Positions 56,554 to 64,000 of a stretch of 64,000 bases of DNA are shown here, piece after piece. The DNA comes from Candidatus Heimdallarchaeota archaeon B3_Heim. Its GTDB lineage: Archaea > Asgardarchaeota > Heimdallarchaeia > Hodarchaeales > Hodarchaeaceae. Positions within the stretch are counted from its first letter, which is position 1. Each line of letters begins with the position of its first letter. The stretch lies in NCBI GenBank assembly GCA_003144275.1, contig NJBF01000013.1, forward strand, positions 23,994 to 87,993, given 5' to 3'. Position numbers and translations under genes: made by a program. The notes beneath the pieces are model-generated. The model had not been told where the DNA came from. It ran no database searches and saw nothing but the letters and a program-made list of their open reading frames with translations.

Positions 56554-58082
56554 ACCCTCAAGAAAATATAATTGGTTTCAGAAAATATTTTAATTAGAGG
56601 GTGGGAACTCTTATAAGTTTTCCTTGTGAGTACAAACGTGAGGATTTGAAGAAAACAACGTGATTTTGGTGATGACGACACGTGTGGAAAAGATTTCCGT
56701 GTATCCCTATAATCAACAAATTTCTCCTAGTTTTACTCATATTGAGTGGAATTTACTCTCCAGTATTGTCAGCTCAGAGTATCCATGACCCAACTCATGG
56801 ATTCTCTAAGTCTGTTTCTCGGGGAGGGACGTCTTCAAGCTCTAATATGAATCTTACTGAGGGGGATATGCTATGGAATCAAACATACGATTATGCAAGA
56901 ACTAAAGATTTAGCCTTTTCCGTCATCGAAACAGCTGACAAAGGGTTGGCTATTGCTGCAAGAGTTTTTTATATAGATGGGGAGATTTGGGATCAGGATG
57001 GCCTCTTAATCAAAACTGATGCTGTTGGAGAAGTGCAATGGACTCAATCGTATGGTGGGAATCGAACGGAATATGCGCGTGATGTCATCCAAACAGCTGA
57101 TGGGGGGTTTGCGATGGCAGGCTCAACCAGTACGAATAGTACAGGGCGGACGGACGGGTGGTTAGTCAAAACCTCATCTGGGGGGGAAGAAGAATGGAGT
57201 CAGCAGTATGCAGGCATTGACTTTGATGACTTTAATGCTTTGATTCAAACCCGAGAGGGCGGGTATGCTCTAGCTGGGCAGCGGAATTTTAACGCGTGGA
57301 TTGTCAAGACTGATCCGAGAGGCAAGAAGGAATGGGCACATACACTTGGAAGAGGCGGATTTGGGAGAGCCCAAGACATTATCCAAACAATGGATAGAGG
57401 ATATTGTGTGGTAGGGTCTTGTGGGAACTTACTTAATTATGATTTATGGGTAATCAAACTAGCTAAGAATGGAACGGTAGAATGGAACCGTACCTATAAT
57501 TCGATACGAGGGAAAACGCCTGATGATCATGGATACTCGGTTATTCAAACCGCGGATAGGGATTTTGTCCTCTTTGGGGATACGGTGAATCTTCATAATG
57601 AGACAGGAACTGATTTTTGGCTTGTCAAAACAGATGCGGCTGGTGTGCCCCTATGGAATCGTACCTATGGAGAGGAGGGAACTGAAAGCTTATATGCAGG
57701 AATTAAAACGATAGATGGAGGATTCGCTTTAACGGGCTATACGAATTCCTTTGGTGTAGAACGCAGTGATTTTTATTTGGTGAAAACGGATGCCCAAGGC
57801 GTGTTGGAATGGAACCGTACATATGGGACATCTTATTGGGAGGAGGCCCGATCTCTTGTCCAGACTTCAGATAGCGGATTCGTCCTAGTTGGTATGTTAC
57901 GTCCCCCAATTGCTGGCTCAACACCGAACACGAACATTTGGTTTGTCAAAGTGAAAGGTCGGGGAGTCCCTCCTTCGTCTACTCCCTCCTTTTGGATCTT
58001 GTTTTTCTTCCCAACAACACTAGTCCTCGGTTGCTTAGTCCTTTTTTTCTCTTCTAAACGCAAACGAAGAATCAATGAATAA
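56480..58082. repeat. Segmental duplication, copy A
   Basis: The start of the subtilase gene, the divergent intergenic region and the whole propeller gene are similar to 61242-62868. Shared non-coding marks are the GTCCARACCCTCAA block, TTTCAGAAAATAT, GAGGGT and the GGTGAT before the GTG start. Confidence 0.75.
56682..58082 (+). CDS. Membrane-anchored beta-propeller-like repeat protein A
   Basis: It starts with GTG; a GGTGAT 7-12 bases upstream is conserved in the paralogue. A signal peptide (about 8-31) is followed by about seven repeats of 45-55 residues of the form IQTADGGFAMAGST...DGWLVKTSSGGEEEWSQQYAG, the delta-60/propeller-like pattern common in archaeal secreted proteins. A C-terminal helix (FWILFFFPTTLVLGCLVLFF) and SKRKRR anchor it. 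It may bind sugars or proteins outside the cell; no ligand is known. Its paralogue is at 61462. Confidence 0.8.
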   Translation: MWKRFPCIPIINKFLLVLLILSGIYSPVLSAQSIHDPTHGFSKSVSRGGTSSSSNMNLTEGDMLWNQTYDYARTKDLAFSVIETADKGLAIAARVFYIDGEIWDQDGLLIKTDAVGEVQWTQSYGGNRTEYARDVIQTADGGFAMAGSTSTNSTGRTDGWLVKTSSGGEEEWSQQYAGIDFDDFNALIQTREGGYALAGQRNFNAWIVKTDPRGKKEWAHTLGRGGFGRAQDIIQTMDRGYCVVGSCGNLLNYDLWVIKLAKNGTVEWNRTYNSIRGKTPDDHGYSVIQTADRDFVLFGDTVNLHNETGTDFWLVKTDAAGVPLWNRTYGEEGTESLYAGIKTIDGGFALTGYTNSFGVERSDFYLVKTDAQGVLEWNRTYGTSYWEEARSLVQTSDSGFVLVGMLRPPIAGSTPNTNIWFVKVKGRGVPPSSTPSFWILFFFPTTLVLGCLVLFFSSKRKRRINE

Positions 58083-58151
58083 AGATCCCCAGAGGTCTTC
58101 ACAAAATTGGTTAATTCACCAAGTTCATAAATTATTCCGCTTTCTTCGAGT

Positions 58152-61133
58152 TTATAATTTGTACGGATCCTCAATGGCGATCAACGATTCCCAGGGATCA
58201 TCAAAGGTGCTAAAGCCAAACAAACCGATCCAACCCTCGTTTTGGGGAGATAACCAATAATTCCTTGCAGAAGGGACACCGAGAGAATATTGTTCCCGGT
58301 TACAAAATCCCTTATGAAGGTGGCCAGACACTATTATGTCATTTATTCGTACTCTTTTCCCTTTCACAGGTTTTGTCAAGTTCTCTCGCCAGTTCTGAAT
58401 CTCCTTTCTAGTGATTCCAGGTTTATCCAGATATAGTTCCATTTTAGAATTATGCCCATGAATAAAGATCAGATCCCGATAAGGTTTGAGAGACCAGCGG
58501 ATGTCTATCGAGGTATTAATGGGTTTTCGCCAACGAAAATACCGGATATCATAATCATGGTTCCCCAAAATAAAAATCGTCTTGTGGAGCAGGCCTAATT
58601 CATCTAATATTTCATAAAGAATGAATAGTTGAGCTCGTGCAACAGTATAATCATAAGCAGCTAATCGATCAATAGTGTCTCCGAGAAAGATGATTACCGA
58701 GGCATTTTTCAGGGGTTTTACTTGAGTATAACAAAACTTTCGAAAATCAACCTCCTGACCGTTGATTGTGATTGGATGGCCAGTTAAATGCAGATCAGCA
58801 ATGCACCCCACAGTGAAATGGTAATCGTTTAGATACTTGTGAAAGCGGTTTTTAGTTTCCTGATAAAGCATTTGTATCGTACCACTTGGTTTTTTCTTCT
58901 TTGTTATCTTTTTTCGAGTCTTTTTTGGCTGTATCCATTGGTGGTACAACATGGATGCTAGATCAAGTCTGCTGGTGTCAATTAGCAGTGTTCCTACCCC
59001 CAGTTCTTCATGATAACAGGTAGTTGATCGAAATACTGACCGATCAATATTAAGTTTGTCACAGTATTGTCGGATTTTCCTTTCCACTGGTACGGTAATC
59101 TTCTTCTTCTTAATAAATATCCCCGTATAATCGCTACTCTGAGCTAGCGGGACATTGGGTAAGTCAAATGATCCAGTTCGGATATCTTTCTTTGTCACTT
59201 GTTCTGTTTCAATGACTTCAACAAGGGCAGCATTAATTTTTAGGTCGTGTGCTAAGATTTCGGTGGCAGTTATCGTTTTTTTAACTTTGTTTTGTATGGC
59301 GTGTAAATCAAGATATCCCTCTATTACATACACGATTTTTTTTGTAGGATCGATTTCAACGATTTGATAAGTATCATCAATAAAAGCGATAGTTTGACTT
59401 GGTAGTCCTCTACGAAATAGTTCCGAGAGACTGATCGTACCGAGTTTCTTCTCTTTCGAAGATTTAGTTCGTAATATGACCGTATAGAGTTCTGTCCCAA
59501 ACCGTCTGGGAAACGCATGAATCCACTCCTTTGTTGTGGCTGTAGGACATATCTGCTCATCCGAACCCACTGTAACGACATGTTCGTTGAGTAGTCTAAG
59601 ATAGGCCTGTTTTACTTCCTGATGAAAGCTTGGGTCATCATTCCCATAAAAACCCTTCTTCAACCGATCTAGAATATCCCAGAACCCGAACACCACTCCC
59701 ATAACAATGGCATACTGCAATATTAACAGAGTATAAAGGGGTGTTTGGAATGGAGGAGGTTCCTCTTGAAAAATAAAGTGTGCTAGAGTGTTAATATCAG
59801 CTGATTTATCGTTTTCAAAACTATTCACTGCCCGTAAGATAATATCAACCTTCCCTTCCTGTGTGGGATCACGATTGGCACGGCCTCGTTGTTGAAGATA
59901 TTCACGGTCACTTCGGGGAATGCCATAGAAAATCACCCAAGAAGCATCAGGGATATCTAGCCCTGACTGAATGATACTGGTAGCGACCAGACAGATTTTA
60001 AGTCGATTACAACGAAAATTATGAATTCTTTTCGCCACGGTGGGAGTAGGCATATCACCATGCACTGTAGTAAAATAGTTAGAAAAAGTACCTAGAAGTG
60101 TTTCAATATCGATATAACGCTTATTATTCAAAAATAAAATGATCTTTCGGGGGACATACTTGTTTCCTGGCGTAATTTTCGCACGTTCCGCTTGAATATA
60201 GGTTTTTACTTCCTGAATAAAATATTCTAAAAGCCTTTGAGGATCATCCTCACGATAGACGTTAATATGAGTGGTTCCTCGTCGTCCCAAGCCCGTTAGA
60301 TCTAGATACTCACTTTCTGGCCCAAAAAACAAGGTGGCAAACCGATCAGGATTACTCACGGTCGCAGAGGAGAGAATCACTTTTATTTCAGGATTTTTCC
60401 AAATTAAGTAACGCACGAAGATCGACAAACAGAGTAACGCTGGAAGCGGATACGAATCGACTTCATCAATCAAGATAATGGCAGGAGAAGAAAGTTTTTT
60501 GGCCCATTGAACATTATGTGTCGAAAACACTTTCCCCCACATATCTCGATCACCCAGCTGATCTAGGACTTCTTGATGTTCGAGCTGGCCCATGAGGGAA
60601 AACTGCGTAAATGACCCTAACAGCATAAAGGGTGTCATAATAAACACAGCTGCGCGGTCCTTGCCCTCACGCACCTGATCTCGAATCAATGCATTCTCTT
60701 CTTCAGTATCCTTATAATAAGCTACAATTTGACGGGTATCACTAAGTCGTCTCATGTACGTAGCGAATTTATCTTTGAGTTCTTCCGCTAAGCCGCGCGT
60801 ATGCGCCAGGACAAAGGCATAAGAATCCTCCTTTAATGTCTCATGAAGAGTATAAACGCACATCGCCTCACTTTTACCACGCGCGGTTTTTCCACGAAGA
60901 ACGTAAAACTGATGACCAGATTTAGCAAGTATTTCATGCTCGATCAAAGGACGACGTTTTTGAAAAAAATCCAGTTCAAGATCGGAAGTGTAACACTCCA
61001 GAAACTCTGAATACGGCGTAGTGGAATAATCCTCCTCGAGAGGTTCAGTACTCTCCAGGATACCTCCCAAAATAGACACAGGAGGAGAACGAACAGCGTG
61101 TTTTCCACGATGTCGGGTAGATCTACTAGCCAT
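58152..61133 (-). CDS. SF2 helicase fused to a calcineurin-like phosphoesterase
   Basis: The N-terminal half is an SF2 helicase: motif I GKTARGKS (81-88), Ia LAHTRGLAEEL, II LIDEVDSYP (DEVD at 223-226), III LSSATVSNP (256-258), V VATSIIQSGLDIP and VI YLQQRGRANRD (413-422). A middle region (about 565-735) has short beta segments reminiscent of the accessory part of MrfA/YprA-type helicases. Residues 770-990 form a metallophosphoesterase with all metal sites: D780-L-H782, GD 818-819, GNHD 857-860, H892-G-H894 and GHLH 937-940. It has no HD domain. It probably translocates on and processes DNA or RNA ends. It lies between the two propeller genes, 4 kb from the RAMP/Cas1 genes, so a link to them is only a possibility. 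Confidence 0.85.
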   Translation of the reverse strand: MASRSTRHRGKHAVRSPPVSILGGILESTEPLEEDYSTTPYSEFLECYTSDLELDFFQKRRPLIEHEILAKSGHQFYVLRGKTARGKSEAMCVYTLHETLKEDSYAFVLAHTRGLAEELKDKFATYMRRLSDTRQIVAYYKDTEEENALIRDQVREGKDRAAVFIMTPFMLLGSFTQFSLMGQLEHQEVLDQLGDRDMWGKVFSTHNVQWAKKLSSPAIILIDEVDSYPLPALLCLSIFVRYLIWKNPEIKVILSSATVSNPDRFATLFFGPESEYLDLTGLGRRGTTHINVYREDDPQRLLEYFIQEVKTYIQAERAKITPGNKYVPRKIILFLNNKRYIDIETLLGTFSNYFTTVHGDMPTPTVAKRIHNFRCNRLKICLVATSIIQSGLDIPDASWVIFYGIPRSDREYLQQRGRANRDPTQEGKVDIILRAVNSFENDKSADINTLAHFIFQEEPPPFQTPLYTLLILQYAIVMGVVFGFWDILDRLKKGFYGNDDPSFHQEVKQAYLRLLNEHVVTVGSDEQICPTATTKEWIHAFPRRFGTELYTVILRTKSSKEKKLGTISLSELFRRGLPSQTIAFIDDTYQIVEIDPTKKIVYVIEGYLDLHAIQNKVKKTITATEILAHDLKINAALVEVIETEQVTKKDIRTGSFDLPNVPLAQSSDYTGIFIKKKKITVPVERKIRQYCDKLNIDRSVFRSTTCYHEELGVGTLLIDTSRLDLASMLYHQWIQPKKTRKKITKKKKPSGTIQMLYQETKNRFHKYLNDYHFTVGCIADLHLTGHPITINGQEVDFRKFCYTQVKPLKNASVIIFLGDTIDRLAAYDYTVARAQLFILYEILDELGLLHKTIFILGNHDYDIRYFRWRKPINTSIDIRWSLKPYRDLIFIHGHNSKMELYLDKPGITRKEIQNWRENLTKPVKGKRVRINDIIVSGHLHKGFCNREQYSLGVPSARNYWLSPQNEGWIGLFGFSTFDDPWESLIAIEDPYKL

Positions 61134-61241
61134 TGTCCTTCACTTCCTATGGTTCATCCACCTTTTATATTCAGAATCGCACAACAGTGATCACATCCAA
61201 TGTAAGGAGAAAAAGAAAAATCATAAAAAATGTGAAAAGAC

Positions 61242-61326
61242 TAATTAAACATACAACCCGAATGGAAGAAGAGGATTAGAACAGTAAAGCTATCTTTATT
61301 GATGTACATTAGTTTCTTATTCTCAT
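61242..61326 (-). pseudogene. Remnant of the 5' end of a second subtilase gene
   Basis: Read on the minus strand from ATG at 61326-61324, this stretch is similar to the start of the subtilase gene at 56553. The best part reads NKDSFTVLILFFHSGCMF against NKNSFTAIFLFLLSGGMF, with stop codons before and after. The rest of the gene is gone; the helicase gene begins 108 bases further on. It marks the left end of duplication copy B. The remaining part of 61134-61461 is the duplicated upstream region of the propeller gene. Confidence 0.65.
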
Positions 61327-61461
61327 GTCCAGACCCTCAAAAGAATATACTAGATTTCAGAAAATATCTTGATTTGAGGGTAGTAATTCTTTTAAGTTTT
61401 ACTTGTAAATCAACTATGTGAAGATTTGTAGAAGTCAAAATGATTAAGGTGATAGCACCAC

Positions 61462-62868
61462 GTGTGGAGAAGATTTCTATTTATTCCCCGAAATAATATA
61501 TTTCTCCTAATTTTACTCATACTGAGTGGAATTTACTCTCCATTATTGCACGCCCAGAGGATCTATGGAACAATTTATGGATTTACAATATTTTCTTCTA
61601 GTGGAGGAACGTTTTCACGCTCTACAATTAATATCACAGAGGGAGAGATACTATGGGAGCAAATATTTGATTTTGAAATTAATGATTGGGCCTTTTCGAT
61701 TATTGAAACTTCTGATAATGGGCTGGCAATTGCTGCAAAAATATATTATGAGGAGGAGGGTATGTGGGATCAGGACGGTCTTCTGATCAAAACCGATAAT
61801 TTAGGAGAAGTGCAATGGACGCAAACGTATGGAGGTGAGGGAGTTGAATATGCGTATGATGTCATCCAAACGGTTGACGGGGGGTTTGCGATGACGGGTT
61901 CAACCACTACTAATAGTACAGGTCGGACAGACGGGTGGTTAGTCAAGACTTCACCCCAGGGGAAAGAAGAATGGAGCCAGCAGTATGCAGGAACGAGTTA
62001 CGATAAATTAAAAGGCTTGATTCAAACTCGAGAGGGGGGGTATGCCCTTGCTGGAGAAAAAAGTGATTCTGCCTGGATAATTAAGACAGATACTCTAGGA
62101 AACGAAGAATGGGTGCTTAGATTGGGATCAGGGAGTAAGGAAGCCCAAGAGATTATTCAAACAATGGATGGAGGATATGGTGTGGTAGGGTCTTGTGTTA
62201 TCATAAGTCATAATTTTCAAGTACATCAAGATTTATGTTTAATCAAACTAGCCAAGAATGGGAGCATTGAATGGAATCGAACTTATAACTCGATGATTTG
62301 GCAGAGTAGATTTCCAGCTGATTACGGATATTCAGTAACTCAAACTGCAGATGGTGGTTTTTTCCTCTTTGGGGATACTCATAATCTTCAAAACAGCACA
62401 GGGTATGATTTTTGGCTTGTCAAAACAGATGCGGCTGGTGTGCCCCTATGGAATCGTACCTATGGAGAAAAGGGAACTGAAAGCTTAAATGCAGGAATCC
62501 AAACCATGGATGGGGGGTTTGCTTTAACTGGGTATACGGATTCCTTTGGTGTAGAACACAGTGATATTTATTTGGTTAAAACAGATGCCCAAGGTGTGCT
62601 GGAATGGAACCGTACATATGGGGCATTTGATTGGGAAGAGGCCTTCTCTCTTGTTCAGACTTCTGATAGTGGATTAGTTATATTGGGGAGGTCAAGTCCA
62701 CCATCTGCACCTGGCCCAGAAGGCAATACGAATATTTGGCTTCTCAAAGTGAAAGGTAGGGGAGTTCCTCCTTCAGCTCCTCCCTCTCTTTGGAACCACC
62801 CTTTTTTCCCAGTTACTCTATTAATCGGGTGTTTGACCCTTTTTCTCTTGATTAAACGTAAACATTAA
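61462..62868 (+). CDS. Membrane-anchored beta-propeller-like repeat protein B
   Basis: It is a paralogue of the protein at 56682 with the same GTG start, signal peptide (FLLILLILSGIYSPLLHAQ), repeat unit (IQTVDGGFAMTGSTTTNSTGRT) and C-terminal helix plus KRKH. Long stretches such as FWLVKTDAAGVPLWNRTYGE are identical, so the duplication is fairly recent or maintained by conversion. The N-terminal repeats differ more than the C-terminal ones. Ligand and role are unknown. Confidence 0.8.
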   Translation: MWRRFLFIPRNNIFLLILLILSGIYSPLLHAQRIYGTIYGFTIFSSSGGTFSRSTINITEGEILWEQIFDFEINDWAFSIIETSDNGLAIAAKIYYEEEGMWDQDGLLIKTDNLGEVQWTQTYGGEGVEYAYDVIQTVDGGFAMTGSTTTNSTGRTDGWLVKTSPQGKEEWSQQYAGTSYDKLKGLIQTREGGYALAGEKSDSAWIIKTDTLGNEEWVLRLGSGSKEAQEIIQTMDGGYGVVGSCVIISHNFQVHQDLCLIKLAKNGSIEWNRTYNSMIWQSRFPADYGYSVTQTADGGFFLFGDTHNLQNSTGYDFWLVKTDAAGVPLWNRTYGEKGTESLNAGIQTMDGGFALTGYTDSFGVEHSDIYLVKTDAQGVLEWNRTYGAFDWEEAFSLVQTSDSGLVILGRSSPPSAPGPEGNTNIWLLKVKGRGVPPSAPPSLWNHPFFPVTLLIGCLTLFLLIKRKH

Positions 62869-63194
62869 ACCAACGAATGAAAAATCCTATATAACTCGTA
62901 TCCACTAATTTAAACTTAATCTCTGTATAATGGATTCCATTGCTGGTCTTAACAACCTCTTCTAGTTCATTTAAGGTTGATAGAATTGTCACGAGCTATA
63001 TCTGATCCATTTAAATCCTACCGTAGTATCCCAACTAGCGAGCAGTGTCTACATACTTAGAATTATAAAAACCAATATTGATCTGACTGATTTGTACTAG
63101 GGTTCCCCAGATACCATCACATACAGTGACTCTTTATCGGGGAAGGATGAGTAGAATTGGATAAGTTATACATAAATTATATTTCTTCTTCAGA
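62869..63194. other. Gene-free stretch between propeller gene B and the GbsR-like gene
   Basis: These 326 bases between convergent genes contain no credible ORF, tRNA or regular repeat. Nothing is recognised. Confidence 0.3.
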
Positions 63195-63752
63195 TTACTC
63201 CAGTTTTTTTTCTAGCTCCAGAAACCTCCGATGAAGTGTTTTAATCAATTCATCTTGTTCGGTAGCTACAATTTCCATCCAATTGATTAAAAAATCTAAT
63301 ATTTGTAATGTGCGTTTTCCTCCAGGTGATTCTCTGGATTCTTGACTCATAGTCTCTCCCCACCGTTCACGTATACGTTTTAAACCCCCTTCTCGCTCTC
63401 GAAGTGTAATCACATTTTCTTCAAATTCATTCACCAAGAGTTCGAGGTAAGCAGTTGACTCAACTTGATATTTCCATTCACGAGAGCCTGGTTCTCGCCG
63501 TCGATCAATTAATTTCCAGTTCTCTAATTCCTTCAGATTACGACTAATCGTGGAAGGATTTACCTCAAATTTATCTACCAATTCTTTTTGTAATAATGGT
63601 TTTTGGGAAGATGTCAATACACATAAGGCAAAAATCCTGCCTAACAACGGAGAGCCTCCCCGATCGTACATTAAATCCTCAAAAAAGTTTGATATTTCTT
63701 CTTCTAGCTTAATAATGTCTTTAAATTCCTTATTAGATGATTTATTACTCAT
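63195..63752 (-). CDS. GbsR/MarR-type winged-helix transcription regulator
   Basis: 185 residues. A winged-helix domain (about 30-105) contains SPLLGRIFALCVLTSSQKPLLQKELVDKF and the recognition helix NPSTISRNLKELENWKLIDRRREPG. A C-terminal helical region with LEKKLE heptads probably forms the dimer. This is the GbsR-type layout. The target is unknown. Its position at the right end of the accessory region would allow control of neighbouring genes, but no operator is visible. Confidence 0.8.
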   Translation of the reverse strand: MSNKSSNKEFKDIIKLEEEISNFFEDLMYDRGGSPLLGRIFALCVLTSSQKPLLQKELVDKFEVNPSTISRNLKELENWKLIDRRREPGSREWKYQVESTAYLELLVNEFEENVITLREREGGLKRIRERWGETMSQESRESPGGKRTLQILDFLINWMEIVATEQDELIKTLHRRFLELEKKLE

Positions 63753-64000
63753 TTGATTTCGTATCCCTTGTTTAGCAATTTTCTTGCGGTTGAGTAAATA
63801 TTTGGTGGTACTTCTACATATTAATATAAAGAGATTCTGACTTTTTTGATTTAATGAATGTCTTCAAACGATACAGTACTTCGTATCACCTCCTCGAAAC
63901 CACATCTTGTTCCCTAAACATCGCCCGGTGCCACGATGTGAGAAGGAATTCACAGAAATCGTTTGCAGTATAAACAAAATCTACCCGACACCTCCGACTA

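Larger units (their letters stand above)
61242..62868. repeat. Segmental duplication, copy B
   Basis: This is similar to copy A at 56480-58082, including non-coding sequence upstream of the propeller gene and a decayed subtilase start. Both propeller genes keep intact frames, so both may be in use. Confidence 0.75.

Noticed and set aside
48141..61133. Assignment to a known subtype such as type I-D or type IV
   Set aside because: No Cas10d, Csf1, DinG or Cas3 with HD domain is present, and the Cas7-like protein does not clearly fit Csc2 or Csf2.
63757..64000. Possible gene or RNA at the right edge
   Set aside because: The longest frame (about 40 codons from the ATG near 63856) has no family features or ribosome binding site; nothing else is recognised in this AT-rich end.

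Overview
The window is AT-rich archaeal chromosome, most likely from an Asgard archaeon of the Heimdallarchaeia. The markers are archaeal: RadA, a PolD large-subunit homologue, ribosomal protein L15e, RNase P proteins Rpp30 and Pop5, Rqc2/NEMF, Rio2, a class III-signal pilus system and a C/D-box guide RNA. Several surface proteins end in a Thr-rich stretch, a PGF-like motif, one membrane helix and an Arg/Lys tail, which resembles the sorting signal called Heimdall-CTERM. The lineage call is inference from these features; no marker tree was run.

Layout. 0-1.2 kb: end of a DUF460 gene and rio2. 1.4-15.4 kb: a surface and transport block. It holds three secreted proteins sharing a DUF4350-like domain (one with a zinc phospholipase C-like domain, one with a PHP domain) and a ferric-type ABC importer (ATPase, membrane-tethered binding protein with FnIII-like repeats, double-length permease). 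15.5-16.8 kb: an IS4-like insertion sequence. 16.8-20.5 kb: a nucleotide-kinase/deoxyribosyltransferase-like protein, a SerB-like phosphatase, a tRNA-binding-domain gene split by an in-frame TAA, and radA. 20.9-28.8 kb: a type IV pilus-like operon (pilin-like proteins, FlaI/TadA-type ATPase, two TadB/C-type membrane proteins, a coiled-coil protein, three more pilin-like proteins). 28.8-32.1 kb: a PolD DP2 homologue whose catalytic aspartate motif is destroyed. 32-48 kb: housekeeping genes (CBS, Rqc2, GlmU-like, radical SAM, TPR, YchF-like GTPase, DUF2095, two SerA paralogues, L15e, Rpp30, Pop5), one GC-elevated gene-free stretch that may encode a structured RNA, and a convincing C/D sRNA just after pop5.

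48.1-63 kb is accessory DNA and the most interesting part. A tight four-gene minus-strand operon encodes a PD-(D/E)XK-like protein, a PIN-like protein, a Cas7-like RAMP protein and a RAMP-HD fusion. Divergent from it is a 996-residue protein whose C-terminal 450 residues look like Cas1, with all catalytic positions present, behind a 550-residue cysteine-containing extension. No CRISPR array and no Cas2 are visible. Further right are a subtilase ending in a Hint domain, two duplicated membrane-anchored beta-propeller-like proteins, and between them an SF2 helicase fused to a calcineurin-like phosphoesterase. I read 48.1-54.3 kb, perhaps with the helicase, as a candidate undescribed CRISPR-related defence or mobile system. 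Its function is unknown; the domain calls come from motif reading by eye. The window ends with a GbsR/MarR-type regulator.
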